Shown here: positions 7,040-7,928 of the stretch, piece after piece
Numbering within the stretch: the first letter of the stretch is position 1
Layout: each line of letters begins with the position of its first letter
Source: Candidatus Omnitrophota bacterium
GTDB lineage: Bacteria; Verrucomicrobiota; Verrucomicrobiia; Limisphaerales; UBA1319
Assembly (NCBI GenBank): GCA_023473405.1
Contig: JAMCZD010000008.1
Location: 1-7,928, forward strand
Direction of reading: 5' to 3'
DNA: 7,928 nucleotides
Position numbers and translations under genes: made by a program
Notes under the pieces: model-generated
The model's database searches: none
Seen by the model: the letters and a program-made list of their open reading frames with translations, nothing else
Told to the model about the DNA's origin: nothing

Positions 7040-7145
7040 TTACTTGTCTGCTAACATGCTTGTTTGCATTCAGGCAAGCAGGTTTGTTTGCCAGTCAACT
7101 TGCCGGCTTACCAGCTTACCAGCTTGCTTGTTTGCTTGCTGGCCG
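7040..7145. repeat. Short TTGC/GCAA repeat cluster, candidate centromere (parS) and par operator
   Basis: The region directly upstream of parA is built from variants of CTTGTTTGC. Examples are CTTGTCTGC (7043-7051), GCTTGTTTGC (7058-7067), an inverted GCAAGCAG (7074-7081), GTTTGTTTG (7082-7090) and CTTGCCGGC (7099-7107). Next come two perfect tandem 8-mers, GCTTACCA (7106-7113 and 7114-7121), followed in phase by GCTTGCTT (7122-7129) and GTTTGCTT (7130-7137). Ribbon-helix-helix partition proteins are known to bind tandem 7- to 11-bp half-sites placed at this position. That this array is the target of the RHH protein encoded downstream of parA is inference. Confidence 0.6.
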
Positions 7146-7172
7146 GCTCCGGAGCAGCATGGCCGGCATGCT
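7146..7172. repeat. Two adjacent palindromes between parA and the iterons
   Basis: GCTCCGGAGC (7146-7155) is a perfect 10-bp palindrome. It is followed immediately by arms AGCATG (7156-7161) and CATGCT (7167-7172) around a 5-nt GCCGG loop. They adjoin the right end of the TTGC repeat cluster and could be part of the partition site or a separate operator. No other function is visible. Confidence 0.45.
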
Positions 7173-7395
7173 GACTTCCGAGGCAGCGTTGGTTTTCACG
7201 GGCCGGTTAAACGGGCCATAAGAACCGCTGCGGCCAGCAATGGCAAGGAGGGTAGGCGAGGGGTGTCCCAGGCCACGATCATAATCCTGAAGCCGGTTAC
7301 GGCCTTTTAAGCGCGCCCCTTATCCTGGTCCGCCGTAGCCAGTACATCCCTTTCCGCTCGATAGGAGGTTCGAGGTTGAGGGGGCAGATGAGGGC
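7173..7395. other. Spacer between partition repeats and iterons
   Basis: No gene or clear site is visible. A 7-bp direct repeat ACGGGCC occurs at 7198-7204 and 7211-7217. I saw no canonical DnaA box (TTATNCACA) in either direction here; the nearest look-alike, TTATCC near 7320, does not extend to a box. Confidence 0.35.
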
Positions 7396-7527
7396 TACCG
7401 AGTCCTGAGTCAGCCGTGCTATACCGGGAATTGAGACAGCCGACTACCGGGATTTGAGACATGAAATACCGGGAACTGAGACAGGGCCTACCGGGATTTG
7501 GAGCAGGTTTTACCGGGATTTGAGACA
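7396..7527 (+). repeat. Iteron array (replication origin)
   Basis: Five 17-bp copies of the consensus TACCGGGATTTGAGACA lie at 7422-7438 (AATTGAGACA ending), 7445-7461 (consensus), 7467-7483 (AACTGAGACA ending), 7489-7505 (altered end TTTGGAGCA) and 7511-7527 (consensus). Start-to-start distances are 23, 22, 22 and 22 bp, about two helical turns, so all face one side of the DNA. A sixth, degenerate copy at 7396-7412 matches 12 of 17 bases. Iterons are binding sites for the plasmid initiator: they open the origin and limit copy number by handcuffing. Their position just upstream of the rep gene supports this reading. Confidence 0.92.
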
Positions 7528-7572
7528 GAAAAATCGGCGTAAGTCGGAGCCCGGACTGGCGATCCGGGACCG

Positions 7573-7612
7573 TAACTATAAACTATGTTATTAAACTATA
7601 AACTAACAACAA
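7573..7612. other. AT-rich candidate DNA-unwinding element with 12-bp direct repeat
   Basis: Between the iterons and rep, the sequence turns sharply AT-rich and contains two exact copies of AACTATAAACTA (7574-7585 and 7594-7605) with a 20-bp period. Iteron plasmids place an AT-rich, often repeated unwinding element next to the iterons, so this is the best candidate for the melting site. The promoter of rep may overlap it, but I cannot pick a convincing -35/-10 pair. Confidence 0.6.
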
Positions 7613-7640
7613 CCCGGCCCGCTGTTGTTGTTGTTTTTTT
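7605..7640 (+). promoter_or_regulatory. Stem-loop followed by T7 in the rep leader, possible attenuator
   Basis: AACAACAAC (7605-7613) and GTTGTTGTT (7624-7632) form a perfect 9-bp stem around a GC-rich 10-nt loop. A run of seven T (7634-7640) follows one base after the stem. Read toward rep, this has the layout of an intrinsic terminator, though the stem has only three GC pairs and is weak. It lies about 18 nt before the rep start codon, so it could attenuate transcription into rep; alternatively the arms may be part of the melting region. Confidence 0.45.
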
Positions 7641-7658
7641 CAGTCAAGGAGATGAACC

Positions 7659-7928
7659 GTGGAGGAGGCTCAAACCATCGAATTAGATTCGATGCCCCCC
7701 AGAATCACCGATGGACGCGACGAACTGAATTTGGCGGAGTTTCCGCTGTGCGCCCTGGCCCACCGGCTGCGGCCCGACCAAAAGACGCTCCAGTCCGAGG
7801 ACTGCGTCTGGGACGAGCGGCGCGCGGAGATGATCACCCGCCAACTGATCATCACCGGCTCTGATGCCTACGGGCTGCCCACGGCCCTGGACGACGAGGT
7901 GTTGCTGGGCCTGCTCCAGCTCAGCAAG
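7659..7928 (+). CDS. Plasmid replication initiator, RPA family (partial, 3' end outside window)
   Basis: The first 90 codons are present and the frame is open to the window edge. The chosen start is the GTG at 7659-7661: AAGGAG (7646-7651) precedes it by 7 nt, and the ATG at 7652-7654 is out of frame. Residues 21-30 (DELNLAEFPL), W51-D52 and the stretch TGSDAYGLPTALDDEVLLG (66-84), ending GLLQLSK, are the hallmark N-terminal block of the replication initiator protein A (RPA, Pfam PF10134) family. These proteins bind iterons through winged-helix domains and recruit the host helicase. The gene sits just right of the iterons and diverges from parA, the normal layout of such replicons. The remainder of the protein, expected to be a few hundred residues, is not in view. 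Other frames at this position, including an ATG frame at 7625, are shadows. Confidence 0.93.
   Translation, partial: MEEAQTIELDSMPPRITDGRDELNLAEFPLCALAHRLRPDQKTLQSEDCVWDERRAEMITRQLIITGSDAYGLPTALDDEVLLGLLQLSK

Noticed and set aside
6802..7310. Plus-strand frames crossing the 5' end of parA and the repeat cluster, with a repetitive Leu/Ala/Cys-rich stretch.
   Set aside because: The repetitive residues come from the TTGC DNA repeats, and the frames are antisense to a clear ParA.
7396..7527. The 22-bp-period repeats as a CRISPR array.
   Set aside because: The spacers are only 5-6 bp, the repeats are 17 bp, and the array sits before a rep gene; this is an iteron array.

Overview
The window reads as part of a plasmid, or of a plasmid-derived element, from a Verrucomicrobiota-like bacterium. 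That placement is an inference. It rests on two secreted proteins that end in the same WP...FFRL-type C-terminal domain, which I associate with Verrucomicrobiota of the Pedosphaera/Limisphaerales kind, on PKD/beta-helix multidomain exoproteins, and on a plasmid-style replication and partition module. No rRNA, tRNA, CRISPR array or transposase is visible.

Left part (1-2185): about 600 bases with no convincing gene are followed by two plus-strand genes, probably co-transcribed. The first (611-1255) encodes an Hcp-like protein, the tube-protein fold of type VI secretion, but with an N-terminal hydrophobic signal-like segment. The second (1381-1989) encodes a small exported protein ending in the FFRL domain. 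A short gap follows, in which transcription converges with the next gene.

Middle (2186-5224, minus strand): one large exported protein of about 1012 residues. It joins a serine alpha/beta-hydrolase (GASMGG nucleophile elbow), a PKD domain, a right-handed beta-helix and the same FFRL C-terminal domain. About 775 bases without a convincing gene follow (5225-5999).

Right part (6000-7928): a replication and partition backbone. A minus-strand parA and an overlapping gene for a ribbon-helix-helix partner (ParB-like) diverge from a plus-strand replication initiator of the RPA type, whose gene runs off the right edge. Between them lie, in order from parA, a dense cluster of short TTGC/GCAA repeats with an 8-bp period (candidate centromere/operator), two small palindromes, five good plus one degenerate 17-bp iterons with a 22-23-bp period, an AT-rich stretch with a 12-bp direct repeat (candidate unwinding element), and a stem-loop followed by seven T residues just upstream of rep. 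The backbone fits a theta-type, iteron-controlled replicon with a type I ParA partition system. The three secreted proteins are its accessory cargo.
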